From: Ignavibacteriales bacterium
GTDB lineage: Bacteria; Bacteroidota; Ignavibacteria; UBA10030; SZUA-254
Direction of reading: 5' to 3'
NCBI GenBank assembly: GCA_016214905.1
Contig: JACRMQ010000009.1
Location: forward strand, 1-64,000
DNA: 64,000 bases
Position 1 is the first letter of the stretch. The number at the start of each line of letters is the position of its first letter. The notes under the pieces are model-generated. The model had not been told where the DNA came from, searched no databases, and saw only the letters and a list, made by a program, of their open reading frames with translations. The translations under genes were made by a program, and so were the position numbers. Of the stretch, positions 46,901 through 54,380 are shown piece by piece.

Positions 46901-47944
46901 TCAGATAATTTTTCACAAGGAAATAATATTACTTTGCGAACAAACCGCCAGCTTTGGACAGGCGCATCTATTGATTTAAACTGGAAAGTGAGCTGGCAAT
47001 ACAACCGTTCAACAACTTTGGAAACCGATGCTCTTGGTAATCCAACTTATAAACAACCTGTCATAACCGGAAGTGTAGAAAGATCATTTTTATCGATTCC
47101 ATCGGTGCTTTTCTTCAAGGTGTTCAAAAGCAATATGGAAAATGTCGGAAAGAAATATGACGAAATTATGGCAAGCGATAAAACATCAGATCAGGATAAA
47201 GCGGTTAAGACAAGAGAAGCTATTTCCAAAGCTTTTGAAAACGGAATGGAAGCGCTGCCTTTCCTCTCGAAGATTATCGGTCCATACGTGCCGCGTCCTA
47301 ACTGGACATTCCGCTGGGATGGTATAGAAAAAAGCGTAGGATTAACATCGTTTCTCGACAGATTGTCTTTTGAACATGCTTACACATCTGGATTCCGCAA
47401 AGATTACAGAAGCACTTCGAGCGGAGAGCAAGAAACTAACGGCGAGCGTATTAATTATGGATTCACACCGTTAGCCGGAATGAATATGACTTTCAAGCAA
47501 TTGCTGAAAGGAAATTTATCTGGCAATTTCAAATATAACTCAAACACGTCGTACGATTTGAATCTATCATCAACCAGACCGAATATCGTTTCAACATTGG
47601 CGCAGGAAATTTCTCTTTCATTAACCTATTCGCGGCGCGGATTTTCTATACCGTTATTTGGTTTAAATCTTTCAAACGATGTAGATATAACTATGACATA
47701 CTCGCGCACGAAGAACTCACGCCGTCAATACAAACCCGAAGAACTTTCTATAAATCCGGACGGGCAACCTCAAGACGGCAGTACACGTACACTTATGGAG
47801 CCGCGCATCAGATACGTTTTAAGCAGCCGGGTTACAGCCGCAATATTTTACAGATATACAAGCACACAGCCCGATGCAAGCGGCTCGTTAATTTTCGGAT
47901 CAACCACTAATGAAGCAGGAATCGATATCCATATCTCTATTTGA
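40916..47944 (+). CDS. sprA: Type IX secretion outer-membrane translocon SprA (Sov)
   Basis: A 2342-residue protein, the giant 36-strand barrel that forms the T9SS pore across the outer membrane. A long basic N-terminal extension precedes the signal peptide (YRVWIIIFALLQFCLVAYSQ split here at RVWIIIFALLQF and CLVAYS). A Pro-rich segment and the SprA N-terminal region follow (around 180-400, INADWNTQRTFEYENQLKI-type repeats, here KLSINADWNTQRTFEYENQ), then the very long beta-rich body with repeated Gly/aromatic strands. The start is uncertain: TTG at 40916 or GTG at 40967, neither with a good ribosome-binding site. porX follows 63 bases later. Length agrees with FCB SprA proteins. Partner PorV is encoded 11 kb upstream. 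Confidence 0.92.
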   Translation: MQATSAKRRNIQDRINNVALLSKQSRRQSLFPPRIIYRVWIIIFALLQFCLVAYSQVPPPSALPKDSSVISDTTKPKQIPDTLQEKPEVRPKIQISDSAKRIQEWMKAMEDTSTAFKDTLYKEDTEAWKEFKDSTARVTQWVHKRQDVPMVEFFPRPKYSLYLDTKSPAYKREFQIDSTGEIVTIKESVNGLDVKVPLTMRLSEYIQQRIEHEKLNGWRSIAGQYTLKQEKDDLSGILSSLTNISIPVPANPLTNIFGGNEINLRIGGSVDIRGAFRNTKSDQTTISTLDRSRNEPDFNQTVQITVGGTIGKKLSINADWNTQRTFEYENQLKIKYTGFEDEIIQSIEAGNVSMQTPSLVGGGQALFGIKAKLQTGPLTLTTLLSQKKGQTKEISVSGGATSTENIIKLHEYSRRHFFVDTLYQDLFENLHKEFPPVLTPENEQNRITLLDVWISSMNNAAQRDGLVRTGFAYIDLPPHERNKRYTQNDIENLSKNSGRFEGGNFIKLVIDKDYTFDPYSGYITMISNVDDAQQAIAVTYSTASGEEFGGNIVDDDTTMYMKLVKPKSLFTNFSWDPAWKLLLKNFYSVKATNLKKEGFDLTLWRNSDGGGADQDQIEGKNLLQVLGLDRYDGDNAPNPDNKFDFLQGITIDPKLGEVIFPHLRPFDSTIVRYFRQIGQLVPDSLLFSDIYDTTAEAAQRNAERNKYYIKVKAVGDQKSRYSLGFNIVEGSVQVLLNGKVLTPKVDYTVDYITGEVNILNGDAMLPNANVQVKFEQNDLFQIASKTLMGVRGEIATYPGTNIGFTLLNLNQQTLSDKVRIGEEPTNNTMIGVDASTSANLPLLTDVLDALPFFRTREMSTIRFAGEAAYMIPDPNTKKSTIAGDNGAAIAFVDDFEGARRTIPMPIMYSAWTMSSAPEKASSLIGLSNEEKSFKRAQAAWYNRLPTDVYSEDIWPNRKTRAGQNQVTVLNFDFDPNHRSAYNYSPNLDSTLNRSNSIERRKNWNGIMRYVGSIASGLLDQNIEYLEIWMKDTSSNMDDLRRGRLYIDLGRISEDVIPNRVLNTEDANLNGIRNQGEDIGIDMLNDAQEQSTYANFLASNSGDPDVDPGDPSSDNYQPYGDGTNLRKFNGTDKNETDPTGLLPNTEDLSGNGSLDGADQYIEYELPLDTVYYDSLGILRSNPYLVGGGNERWFQFRIPLIDSGNIVGGTDPQSILRTVQYIRFWVSGLSEPASLRFAEINLVGNQWEQRIANDTRMKASVVNVEDNQQYAQEWYQLGIQREKDRTDPNQVIEANEQSLALLIDSLPKGVYRDVRKQFTSRPLDLFNYKAMKMFVHGDPQFDDIVSTTYDPEGVPNPGYDAELYVRFGSDTMNYYEYRQPIYKGWSVPKNNVDINFSELTSVKASKPDTFKGVYRIPIIPGDKTRTYGVKGNPSLRKIVEISIGVRNIGKPYLHGQVWVNELRLVDVDDAPGIAYRFDTQLKLADLAQVNFNYGQTDPSFHGLDQRFGDQTTKINWAVNANITLDKFLPSEWTQAGTSIPFSYSHTENLIKPKYLPNTDIVVAEAANRAAESSENPDAAKNVLTQSQSLQVRDNYAISNFKIAPPVDAWYVRETISKLGIGFNYSTGRDRDPAFISKQNWQWSLRLNYAVSLPTNFYIQPFKKLFAGIYLLEDYKDWKLYFIPITSISANTGGSRSRNLEFPRAKGSAIRDTRSFNAGKGFGFGWKFTEGGIANISGDYGLSVDRNLQYLDNDSVGRDFKTILKNLLFGGRDSRYGQKFSIAFKPKLPNILDIPKYFDLNASYSVNYSWTNSFQKGDIGKGAGYDNSLSLSFTFRLKALTDPWFAFADKASQPQRPVEQKPKLEKDKAGAVPDSAKQKTEPAVKEPGESNTAKLLSQAGMIAKYFIKIPLLDFESISIGYSQSNGSKHSGVLGATGFKNFWGRMPFQGSRVDYGPSRIFQLGLINDPHGTLQFEPRSSFPFLGWKVNKGLRAANAVLSDNFSQGNNITLRTNRQLWTGASIDLNWKVSWQYNRSTTLETDALGNPTYKQPVITGSVERSFLSIPSVLFFKVFKSNMENVGKKYDEIMASDKTSDQDKAVKTREAISKAFENGMEALPFLSKIIGPYVPRPNWTFRWDGIEKSVGLTSFLDRLSFEHAYTSGFRKDYRSTSSGEQETNGERINYGFTPLAGMNMTFKQLLKGNLSGNFKYNSNTSYDLNLSSTRPNIVSTLAQEISLSLTYSRRGFSIPLFGLNLSNDVDITMTYSRTKNSRRQYKPEELSINPDGQPQDGSTRTLMEPRIRYVLSSRVTAAIFYRYTSTQPDASGSLIFGSTTNEAGIDIHISI

Positions 47945-48007
47945 TACTATTTGTACTTTGGTTGTTTCTAATTTTACTTTCTGCTATTTTAATTATTGAG
48001 GTGTTTC

Positions 48008-49585
48008 GTGAACACACAAACTGCTATAAAAGGTCGGTTACTCTGGGTCGATGATGAGATCGAATTATTACGTTCTCATATACTATTACTTTCCGAAAAA
48101 GGATACTCCGTTGAAACTGCAACAAATGGTGAAGATGCAGTTTCGCTCGTAAAAACCAAACCGTTCGATTTGGTTTTTCTTGATGAAATGATGGCAGGCA
48201 TGGGTGGCTTGGAAACGTTATCGAAAATAAAAGATTTACGTCCAGAGTTGCCTGTAATTATGATCACTAAAAACGAAAGCGAAGGACTGATGGAGGAAGC
48301 GATCGGCGGGAAGATAAGCGATTACCTTACGAAACCCGTTAATCCAAGTCAGGTTTTACTCGCGGTAAAGAAATTTTTAGAAGGGAAAAAGATAGCGGGC
48401 GCCACTGTTTCGCGCGATTATATAAAAGAGTTCAATTCTATATCTCTCGCCCTTAGCGATAATCTTACTTTTTCTCAGTGGACAGAGATTTATACGAAAC
48501 TCGTAGATTGGTCGATGGAACTGGATCAACACCCGGGTTTAGGATTAAAACAAACTTTAACCGATCAATTTCGCGAGTGCAACGGAGCGTTTTCAAAATT
48601 CATCGAACGAAATTATCGTAATTGGCTCGAGCAACAAAAGCGTCCGGTATTATCGGTGGATGTTGTAGAGCGTTACCTGATTCCGGAATTGCGTGATACG
48701 AATAGGTCAGTATTTTTCTTCGTTATCGATTGTTTGCGTCTTGATCAGTGGATGGTGATGGAAACAGCGCTTAGAGAATTTTTCGACATATCGCGCGATT
48801 TCTATTATTCAATCTTACCGACTGCAACACCATATTCACGCAATGCAATCTTCAGCGGCACCTGGCCTTCGGAGATTGAATTACGTTTCCCGGAAATCTG
48901 GGAAGAATGGGAAGACGATGATAACAGCAGAAATAGGTTTGAACATAGATTTTTAGATAATCTTTTAGAAAGGCGCAAAATCCAACTCAAGCCCGAATCA
49001 AAGTACGTGAAAATTCTTGACGCGGAGTTTGGGAGAAGCATCGAGCAAAATATTAATTCTTATACAAAGAACCGGCTCACATCGATTGTGGTGAATTTTG
49101 TAGATATGTTAGCTCACGGCAGATCCGATTCTCAACTGCTAAAAGAAATTGCGCCCGATGAATCGGCATATCGTTCTTTGACTGCATCGTGGTTTACGCA
49201 TTCAACGCTGTTTTCTATGCTTAGAACATTATCCCGACAAAAAAATGTTACTGTAATTCTCACCACCGATCACGGCAGTATCAGAAGTATGCGTGGAGTG
49301 AAAGTAATCGGCGATCGGGAGGCGTCGACTAACCTTCGTTACAAATTCGGCAGAAACCTTAAAGTAGATAGTCATCACGCAATGTTTATTAAAAATCCTT
49401 TGGAATACAAACTGCCCAAAAGAAGTGTAACTATCAATTACATTATCGCGAAAGAAGATTATTATTTTGTCTATCCAACCGACTATCATCAATACTTGAA
49501 TAAATACAAAGATAGCTTCCAGCACGGCGGTATTTCAATGGAAGAAATGATATTACCGGTCATCAAAATGAAACCAAAGCAATGA
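48008..49585 (+). CDS. porX: PorX: response regulator with PglZ-type phosphatase domain
   Basis: A 525-residue two-domain protein. The receiver (residues 8-125) has the acidic pair in LLWVDDEIELL, the phosphorylated aspartate D59 in LVFLDEMM, the threonine in VIMITKN and the lysine in DYLTKPVN. The PglZ/alkaline-phosphatase-type domain (about 200-525) shows FFFVIDCLRLDQW, the threonine nucleophile in PTATPYSRNAIFSG and TTDHGSIRSM with metal ligands. PorX is the T9SS response regulator known from Porphyromonas, where the kinase PorY controls it and the PglZ domain has phosphodiesterase activity. GTG at 48008 has GAGG (47998-48001) six bases before it and is preferred over TTG at 47996. It lies directly after sprA and overlaps tsaE by four bases. 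No PorY lies in the window. Confidence 0.9.
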   Translation: MNTQTAIKGRLLWVDDEIELLRSHILLLSEKGYSVETATNGEDAVSLVKTKPFDLVFLDEMMAGMGGLETLSKIKDLRPELPVIMITKNESEGLMEEAIGGKISDYLTKPVNPSQVLLAVKKFLEGKKIAGATVSRDYIKEFNSISLALSDNLTFSQWTEIYTKLVDWSMELDQHPGLGLKQTLTDQFRECNGAFSKFIERNYRNWLEQQKRPVLSVDVVERYLIPELRDTNRSVFFFVIDCLRLDQWMVMETALREFFDISRDFYYSILPTATPYSRNAIFSGTWPSEIELRFPEIWEEWEDDDNSRNRFEHRFLDNLLERRKIQLKPESKYVKILDAEFGRSIEQNINSYTKNRLTSIVVNFVDMLAHGRSDSQLLKEIAPDESAYRSLTASWFTHSTLFSMLRTLSRQKNVTVILTTDHGSIRSMRGVKVIGDREASTNLRYKFGRNLKVDSHHAMFIKNPLEYKLPKRSVTINYIIAKEDYYFVYPTDYHQYLNKYKDSFQHGGISMEEMILPVIKMKPKQ

Positions 49586-50016
49586 ATCGTCAATTAACAA
49601 CGCACTCAGAGTTGGAGACAATTTCTGCGGGCAAAGAATTTTCCGAATTAATCCGTAGCAGAACCGTTGTGGCGCTTTCAGGCGATTTAGGTGCTGGAAA
49701 AACACGATTCATAAAAGGTGTTTGCGAAGGATTGGGAGTAACGGAACATGTGGCAAGTCCTACGTTTACGATCGTGAATGAATATCAGGGTCGGTCTTTG
49801 AAAATATTTCATTTCGATTTCTACCGAATTAATTCAGCAGCAGAACTTCAGGAAATCGGTTTTGAAGAATATGTTCAAGCAGGAGGAGTATGCCTGATTG
49901 AGTGGGCTAATAGGGTAAAAGAAATCTTACCGGATCAACGAATCGATATGACTTTCTCTTTAGGAAAAGATGAGAATGAACGGATAATCATAATAAATGA
50001 AGTGAAGCCGGAATGA
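49582..50016 (+). CDS. tsaE: tRNA t6A biosynthesis ATPase TsaE
   Basis: A 144-residue P-loop protein of the YjeE/TsaE family. The Walker A motif is SGDLGAGKTRFIKG (near residue 34-47), followed by VASPTFTIVNEYQG and LKIFHFDFYR, the usual family blocks, and IEWANRV late in the sequence. With TsaB and TsaD it supports formation of the threonylcarbamoyl modification on ANN-decoding tRNAs. It overlaps porX at the start (ATGA, 49582-49585) and tsaB at the end (50013-50016), so all three are translationally coupled. TsaD is not in the window. Confidence 0.95.
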   Translation: MNRQLTTHSELETISAGKEFSELIRSRTVVALSGDLGAGKTRFIKGVCEGLGVTEHVASPTFTIVNEYQGRSLKIFHFDFYRINSAAELQEIGFEEYVQAGGVCLIEWANRVKEILPDQRIDMTFSLGKDENERIIIINEVKPE

Positions 50017-50735
50017 AATTGCTAAGTATTGAGACGGCAACAAACTTGTGCGCTGCGGCAGTGATTGATGAATCGGCAATCCTTTCGGAGAGATCATTAT
50101 CAACACCTCAAATCCATTCCGAGAAGTTAGTACCAATTATCGATGAATGTTTACGAGAAGCAAATTGCGATCTTTCCGATCTAGATGGAATTGCCGTATC
50201 GATTGGTCCCGGATCGTTCACCGGATTACGGATAGGATTAAGTGTTGCAAAAGGATTATCATTTGCCTCCGGGAAGCCGTTAGTGGCAGTTAGTACATTA
50301 AAAGCATTCGCTTATGAATTTTACAGAAAAAGAAAGACCGGTAACGCAGAAAGCATCTTATCTTTAATAGATGCGCGGCGTGATGAAGTTTATGCGGCAT
50401 TGTATGATATATCGGCAGGAGGATTGAGCGAGGTGATTCCGCCCGCCGCGTTTTCATTGAACCGGATCTTCGAATTATCATCCACCGGAAGAACGGTATT
50501 GGTTACCGGAGACGGAACCGAGAAATTTAAAAAATATATTGAAAAAGTTGAATCAAAAGATGCATCTGCTTATATTATTCCATCCCCCGGATCGAGCGGC
50601 GCAAGTGCGGTTGGAGTTGCATTACTTGGAATAGAAAAACTCAAACGCAGGGAATATGAAAAAATTGATTTATTAGAACCACTATACGTAAAAGAGTTCT
50701 ACACAATTGTTCAACAACCTAAGGTTCAATCGTAA
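50013..50735 (+). CDS. tsaB: tRNA t6A biosynthesis protein TsaB
   Basis: A 240-residue member of the ASKHA fold that dimerises with TsaD and is itself a non-catalytic partner. The N-terminus LLSIETATNLCAAAVI and the block VSIGPGSFTGLRIGLSVAKG are diagnostic. The loop LIDARRDEVYAALYD is the TsaB-specific signature. Length is normal. It overlaps tsaE by four bases and touches accD (stop at 50733-50735, start at 50735), so expression is tightly linked. Confidence 0.95.
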   Translation: MKLLSIETATNLCAAAVIDESAILSERSLSTPQIHSEKLVPIIDECLREANCDLSDLDGIAVSIGPGSFTGLRIGLSVAKGLSFASGKPLVAVSTLKAFAYEFYRKRKTGNAESILSLIDARRDEVYAALYDISAGGLSEVIPPAAFSLNRIFELSSTGRTVLVTGDGTEKFKKYIEKVESKDASAYIIPSPGSSGASAVGVALLGIEKLKRREYEKIDLLEPLYVKEFYTIVQQPKVQS

Positions 50736-51580
50736 TGGCATGGTTTCGACGCTCAAAAGCAAGTATAAGCACCGACATTCAGAGGAAAGATATTCCGGAT
50801 GGAATGTGGACGAAGTGCGATGGCTGCGGTGAAATAATCCACAAAAAACAACTCGAACAACAATTCTACACCTGCATAAAATGTAACTACCATTTCCGGA
50901 TTGGAAGCAAAGAATATATCCAGTTTCTGCTCGATGAAGGAACATTCAAAGAGCTGGACCGGAAGATGAAATCTAAAGACCCGTTGAATTTTAAAGATTC
51001 AAAAAGTTACAAAGAACGTGTAAAAGATTCGATCAAGAAAACGGAATTGTTCGATGCTGTACGAACCGGGTCGGGGAAAATTGATCAACAAGATGTTGTT
51101 GTTGGTGTGATGGATTTCAGCTTTATCGGCGGCAGCATGGGTGCGGTTGTAGGAGAGAAGGTGGCGCGGGCTATCGATAAAGCACGCAAAGATAAATCTC
51201 CACTCATTATCGTTTCTTCGAGCGGTGGGGCGCGGATGATGGAAGCTGCTTACTCACTGATGCAGTTGGCTAAAACGAGCGCGAAGTTAGCGCAACTTTC
51301 CGATGACGGTATTCCGTTCATCTCTATATTGACAGATCCAACAACAGGTGGCGTAACCGCGAGCTTCGCCATGTTGGGAGATTTAAATATTGCCGAACCG
51401 GGCGCACTAATCGGTTTTGCCGGTCCGCGTGTTATCCGCCAAACCATCGGAAAAGATTTACCTCCCGGATTCCAGCGATCCGAGTTTCAGTTAGAACACG
51501 GATTTGTGGATGTGGTTGTCCATCGGAAAGAGATGAAGGAGACCATTTCAAAAATATTAAAGCTTATTTGGAAATCGTAA
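50735..51580 (+). CDS. accD: Acetyl-CoA carboxylase carboxyltransferase subunit beta
   Basis: A 281-residue subunit of the carboxyltransferase that makes malonyl-CoA for fatty-acid synthesis. The N-terminal zinc ribbon uses C28, C31, C47 and C50 (KCDGCGE and CIKCNYHF). The crotonase-like catalytic core includes VVSSSGGARMMEAAYSLMQ, with the oxyanion glycines, and LTDPTTGGVTASFAMLGD. The last motif FAGPRVIRQTIG is typical. AccA is not encoded nearby. It follows tsaB with a one-base overlap and precedes the tonB operon. Confidence 0.96.
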   Translation: MAWFRRSKASISTDIQRKDIPDGMWTKCDGCGEIIHKKQLEQQFYTCIKCNYHFRIGSKEYIQFLLDEGTFKELDRKMKSKDPLNFKDSKSYKERVKDSIKKTELFDAVRTGSGKIDQQDVVVGVMDFSFIGGSMGAVVGEKVARAIDKARKDKSPLIIVSSSGGARMMEAAYSLMQLAKTSAKLAQLSDDGIPFISILTDPTTGGVTASFAMLGDLNIAEPGALIGFAGPRVIRQTIGKDLPPGFQRSEFQLEHGFVDVVVHRKEMKETISKILKLIWKS

Positions 51581-51657
51581 ATGCTTGGATTTATCAATTG
51601 GCTGTTGCAACAATCGAAGAACGATTACCGTACCAATCGCAAAGGATATTTGTTTGA

Positions 51658-52488
51658 TTGAAAGGTTTTTTACGCAATAAAATTTTTACCGATAAAACTG
51701 AAAGCGAGATACAAATAAAGGCGCAACGATCAAACTATTTCGATACAGAGCATAAAAGAATAAGATTTATTGCCGCGTTCATCAGCATATCTTTGCATCT
51801 GATGGCAATAATTGGTTTGATGTTTTATCAAAATTATCAGGTAAACAAAATCGGATTATCAGAAGAAATGCAGTTTGGCGGAAGCGGTGGCGGCGGTGGA
51901 GAAGGCGCTGAAGATGACGCCATCCAATTTGGACCTCAAGGCGAATCAGGCCGAAATGGAAAGCAAGATGATATGCCTAATCATCAATTTACGCTTTTGC
52001 GTATTCATGTTTACAACGATCTTGAAAAAGCAATTCCGGTTCCGGTAAAAGAAGTACCAAAGCCGATTACTTCAAAAAAGAAAAAGAGTAAACCTGTTCT
52101 TGCTGAAAATATGCCAACGCGCTGGCTTCGACGCGGAGTAGGTCCTGGTTCAGGCGGAGGTGCGGGCGGCGGAAGCGGAGGAGGTATAGGTGCAGGTCAA
52201 GGGTATTCGATCGATTGGGGTGGGAATGGTTCTCGTCGGTTATTAAGCGGAAGATTACCGAAGTACCCATCCGGCACAGATAAAGAAATGCCCGTGCGTT
52301 TGGAGTTTTCTGTTTTATCTGATGGAACGGTTTCTAATGTAGTACCGGTTATGAAAAGTGATGAGTTGTTGGAACGGGCAGCGATTGCCGCGCTTCAAAC
52401 ATGGCGATTCGATCCGCTTCCGTCTCAGATCGAGCAAAAAGTACAGGTTGGAAAAATAACATTTAAATTTGTATTGCAAAAGGAGTAA
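51658..52488 (+). CDS. TonB-family energy transducer with glycine-rich linker
   Basis: A 276-residue inner-membrane protein with one transmembrane helix (about 37-58), a Gly-rich stretch right after it (EMQFGGSGGGGGEG), a Pro/Lys-rich segment (KAIPVPVKEVPKPITSKKKK), a second Gly-rich linker (about 157-180) and a C-terminal TonB-like domain (RLPKYPSGTDKEMPVRLEFSV ... ALQTWRFDP, about 195-275). Such proteins carry energy from ExbB-ExbD to outer-membrane receptors or to TolA-like envelope complexes. No exbB/exbD is in the window. The TTG start at 51658 has AAAGGA 11 bases upstream and overlaps the stop of a tiny 26-codon frame after accD. The next three genes are envelope proteins, so it is likely the energy partner of that group. 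Confidence 0.8.
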   Translation: MKGFLRNKIFTDKTESEIQIKAQRSNYFDTEHKRIRFIAAFISISLHLMAIIGLMFYQNYQVNKIGLSEEMQFGGSGGGGGEGAEDDAIQFGPQGESGRNGKQDDMPNHQFTLLRIHVYNDLEKAIPVPVKEVPKPITSKKKKSKPVLAENMPTRWLRRGVGPGSGGGAGGGSGGGIGAGQGYSIDWGGNGSRRLLSGRLPKYPSGTDKEMPVRLEFSVLSDGTVSNVVPVMKSDELLERAAIAALQTWRFDPLPSQIEQKVQVGKITFKFVLQKE

Positions 52489-52494
52489 AAACAA

Positions 52495-54366
52495 ATGATG
52501 AAATTTCGAGCGTTATTATTAGTCACTTTATTTTCATTCTTATCGATCAATGCTCAGGATATAAAGCGCATCCAACCGGAGTGGTGGTTCGGCGGTTCGG
52601 TTGGAATGAATTTCAATTTCTACAGCAGCGATTTCCATAAAATAAACGAATTGAACGACTTTACTTCATCATTCACTAAAGGATCGGGAACAGGATTATA
52701 TCTTGCTCCATTGATCGAGTATCGACCGGATCCCGTATGGGGTGGAATGCTGCAATTTGGATTTGATGGAAGAGGAGGAGACTTTAATGATATCAGAGAT
52801 ACATCAGGTAATATTTCACTCGGAACGTCGATGAACTATCTTAGCTTAGAGCCAAGTGTTCGGTTTTCCCCCTTTGACTATCCGTTATATTTCTTCGGCG
52901 GACCACGTATCGGATTTAATGTTGCAAAATCTTTTTCGTTGAAGAAAACTCCCGGCAACACAACTGAGGGAGATTTTACAAATATTCGCGGAACAACGAT
53001 AGGCGGTCAGCTTGGCGCAGGTTACGATTTTTTACTCACCAGGTATGAGAACCCGTGGCAGGTAATTGCATCGCCATTTCTTGCATTGCATTTCGGTCAG
53101 GGACCAAGCTCGGATATTGATTGGTCGCTTACAACATTGCGTCTCGGGGTGGCTGTTAAATTCGGCAACACGAGTGAAATAAAATCAAAAGTTGAGCGTG
53201 AAGTGCAATTTTCAGTCCGGGCTCCGAAAATAATTCCGAATGAACGGCGTGTCCAGGAAACTTTTCCATTACGAAATTATATATTTTTCGATGCAGGGTC
53301 GGCTGTTATTCCGGAACGATATATCAGGTTGGAACCGGAACAGGCAAATCAATTCAAGGAAGAACAATTGCTTCAACCTGAACCTAAAGATTTAACCGGA
53401 AGATCACGCCGGCAATTAACCGTTTACCATAACATCCTCAATATCCTTGGAGATCGGTTGCGAAAATATCCCGACACAAGAATAACTTTAATAGGTTCGT
53501 CGGAACAGGGTGTTACAAGTGCTGAAGAACTGGCTTATTCTGTGCGCCGGTATCTGGTTCAAGTTTTTGGAATAAATGAAAATCGAATTACAATTAAAGG
53601 TTCAATGAAGCCGAATACACCGTCTGTTCTGCCCGGTGCAACGCGCGAATTAGGATTAGTTGTTCCCGAAGATCGCCGTGTAGAAATATCTTCATCATCA
53701 TCCGAACTACTTGAGCCGGTGCAAATAATATCTTTACAGGAAGAACCGCTGGACAGCGATGTTTTATTCTCGGTCGCCAATGCTGAGGATTATTTCGCGT
53801 CATGGTCAGTGGTTCTCACCGATGAAAACAGCAAAGTCACTAAATTCGGTCCGTTTACCTCTCACCAGGAACGTGTGCCGGGGAATGTGATCATGGGATC
53901 TAAAGTAAGAGGACAATATAAAGTTACCCTGGAAGGATTAACAAGCGATGGACAAGTAGTGCGGAAAGAAGAGACCATGAAACTTCTCAGGTCGGATGAA
54001 CCCGAAGAAGCTCCCGGTTTCCGATTCAGTATTCTGTTCGAATTTGATCAATCAAAAACCGTCGCGACTTATGAAAGATTTCTCACCCAGCAAGTTATCC
54101 CTTTAATTCCTGACGGAAGCAGTGTTATTATTCACGGTCATACCGATATTATCGGAGAAGAAAGTCACAACCTTCAATTATCTCAGGGCCGTGCTCAAGA
54201 GACGATGAACATTATCGGACAAGGATTGGCGAAGGTAAGGAAGAGTAAAGTTAAATTCGATACATACGGTTTCGGAGAAGATGTTCGCCGGGCACCGTTT
54301 AACAACAATCATCCTGAAGAGCGGTTCTACAACAGAACCGTTATAATTGATATCGTTCCGGATTGA
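52495..54366 (+). CDS. Outer-membrane protein with barrel and two OmpA-like domains
   Basis: A 623-residue protein. A signal peptide (LLLVTLFSFLSINAQD) is followed by a porin-like barrel (about 25-235), then two periplasmic OmpA-type domains. The first (about 263-370) reads YIFFDAGSAVIPERY ... NILGDRLRKYPDTRITLIGSSEQ. The second, more canonical one (about 505-620) has LFEFDQSKTVATYERFL, IIHGHTDIIGEESHN and LSQGRAQETM, the peptidoglycan-binding pattern with the aspartate and arginine. Between them lies a spacer with an Ig-like beta segment (SWSVVLTDENSKVTKFGPF). Two OmpA domains in one chain are unusual. The gene follows tonB by 6 bases and is followed by the TPR gene with an overlap or a gap of 14 bases. 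Confidence 0.8.
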   Translation: MMKFRALLLVTLFSFLSINAQDIKRIQPEWWFGGSVGMNFNFYSSDFHKINELNDFTSSFTKGSGTGLYLAPLIEYRPDPVWGGMLQFGFDGRGGDFNDIRDTSGNISLGTSMNYLSLEPSVRFSPFDYPLYFFGGPRIGFNVAKSFSLKKTPGNTTEGDFTNIRGTTIGGQLGAGYDFLLTRYENPWQVIASPFLALHFGQGPSSDIDWSLTTLRLGVAVKFGNTSEIKSKVEREVQFSVRAPKIIPNERRVQETFPLRNYIFFDAGSAVIPERYIRLEPEQANQFKEEQLLQPEPKDLTGRSRRQLTVYHNILNILGDRLRKYPDTRITLIGSSEQGVTSAEELAYSVRRYLVQVFGINENRITIKGSMKPNTPSVLPGATRELGLVVPEDRRVEISSSSSELLEPVQIISLQEEPLDSDVLFSVANAEDYFASWSVVLTDENSKVTKFGPFTSHQERVPGNVIMGSKVRGQYKVTLEGLTSDGQVVRKEETMKLLRSDEPEEAPGFRFSILFEFDQSKTVATYERFLTQQVIPLIPDGSSVIIHGHTDIIGEESHNLQLSQGRAQETMNIIGQGLAKVRKSKVKFDTYGFGEDVRRAPFNNNHPEERFYNRTVIIDIVPD

Positions 54367-54380
54367 TTCTTTTGAGTCGA

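Noticed and set aside
51581-51661. A 26-codon open frame right after accD, starting ATG and ending over the tonB start
   Set aside because: No ribosome-binding site of its own beyond the accD end and no recognisable peptide; it may only be a chance leader, although its overlap with the TTG of tonB could couple translation.
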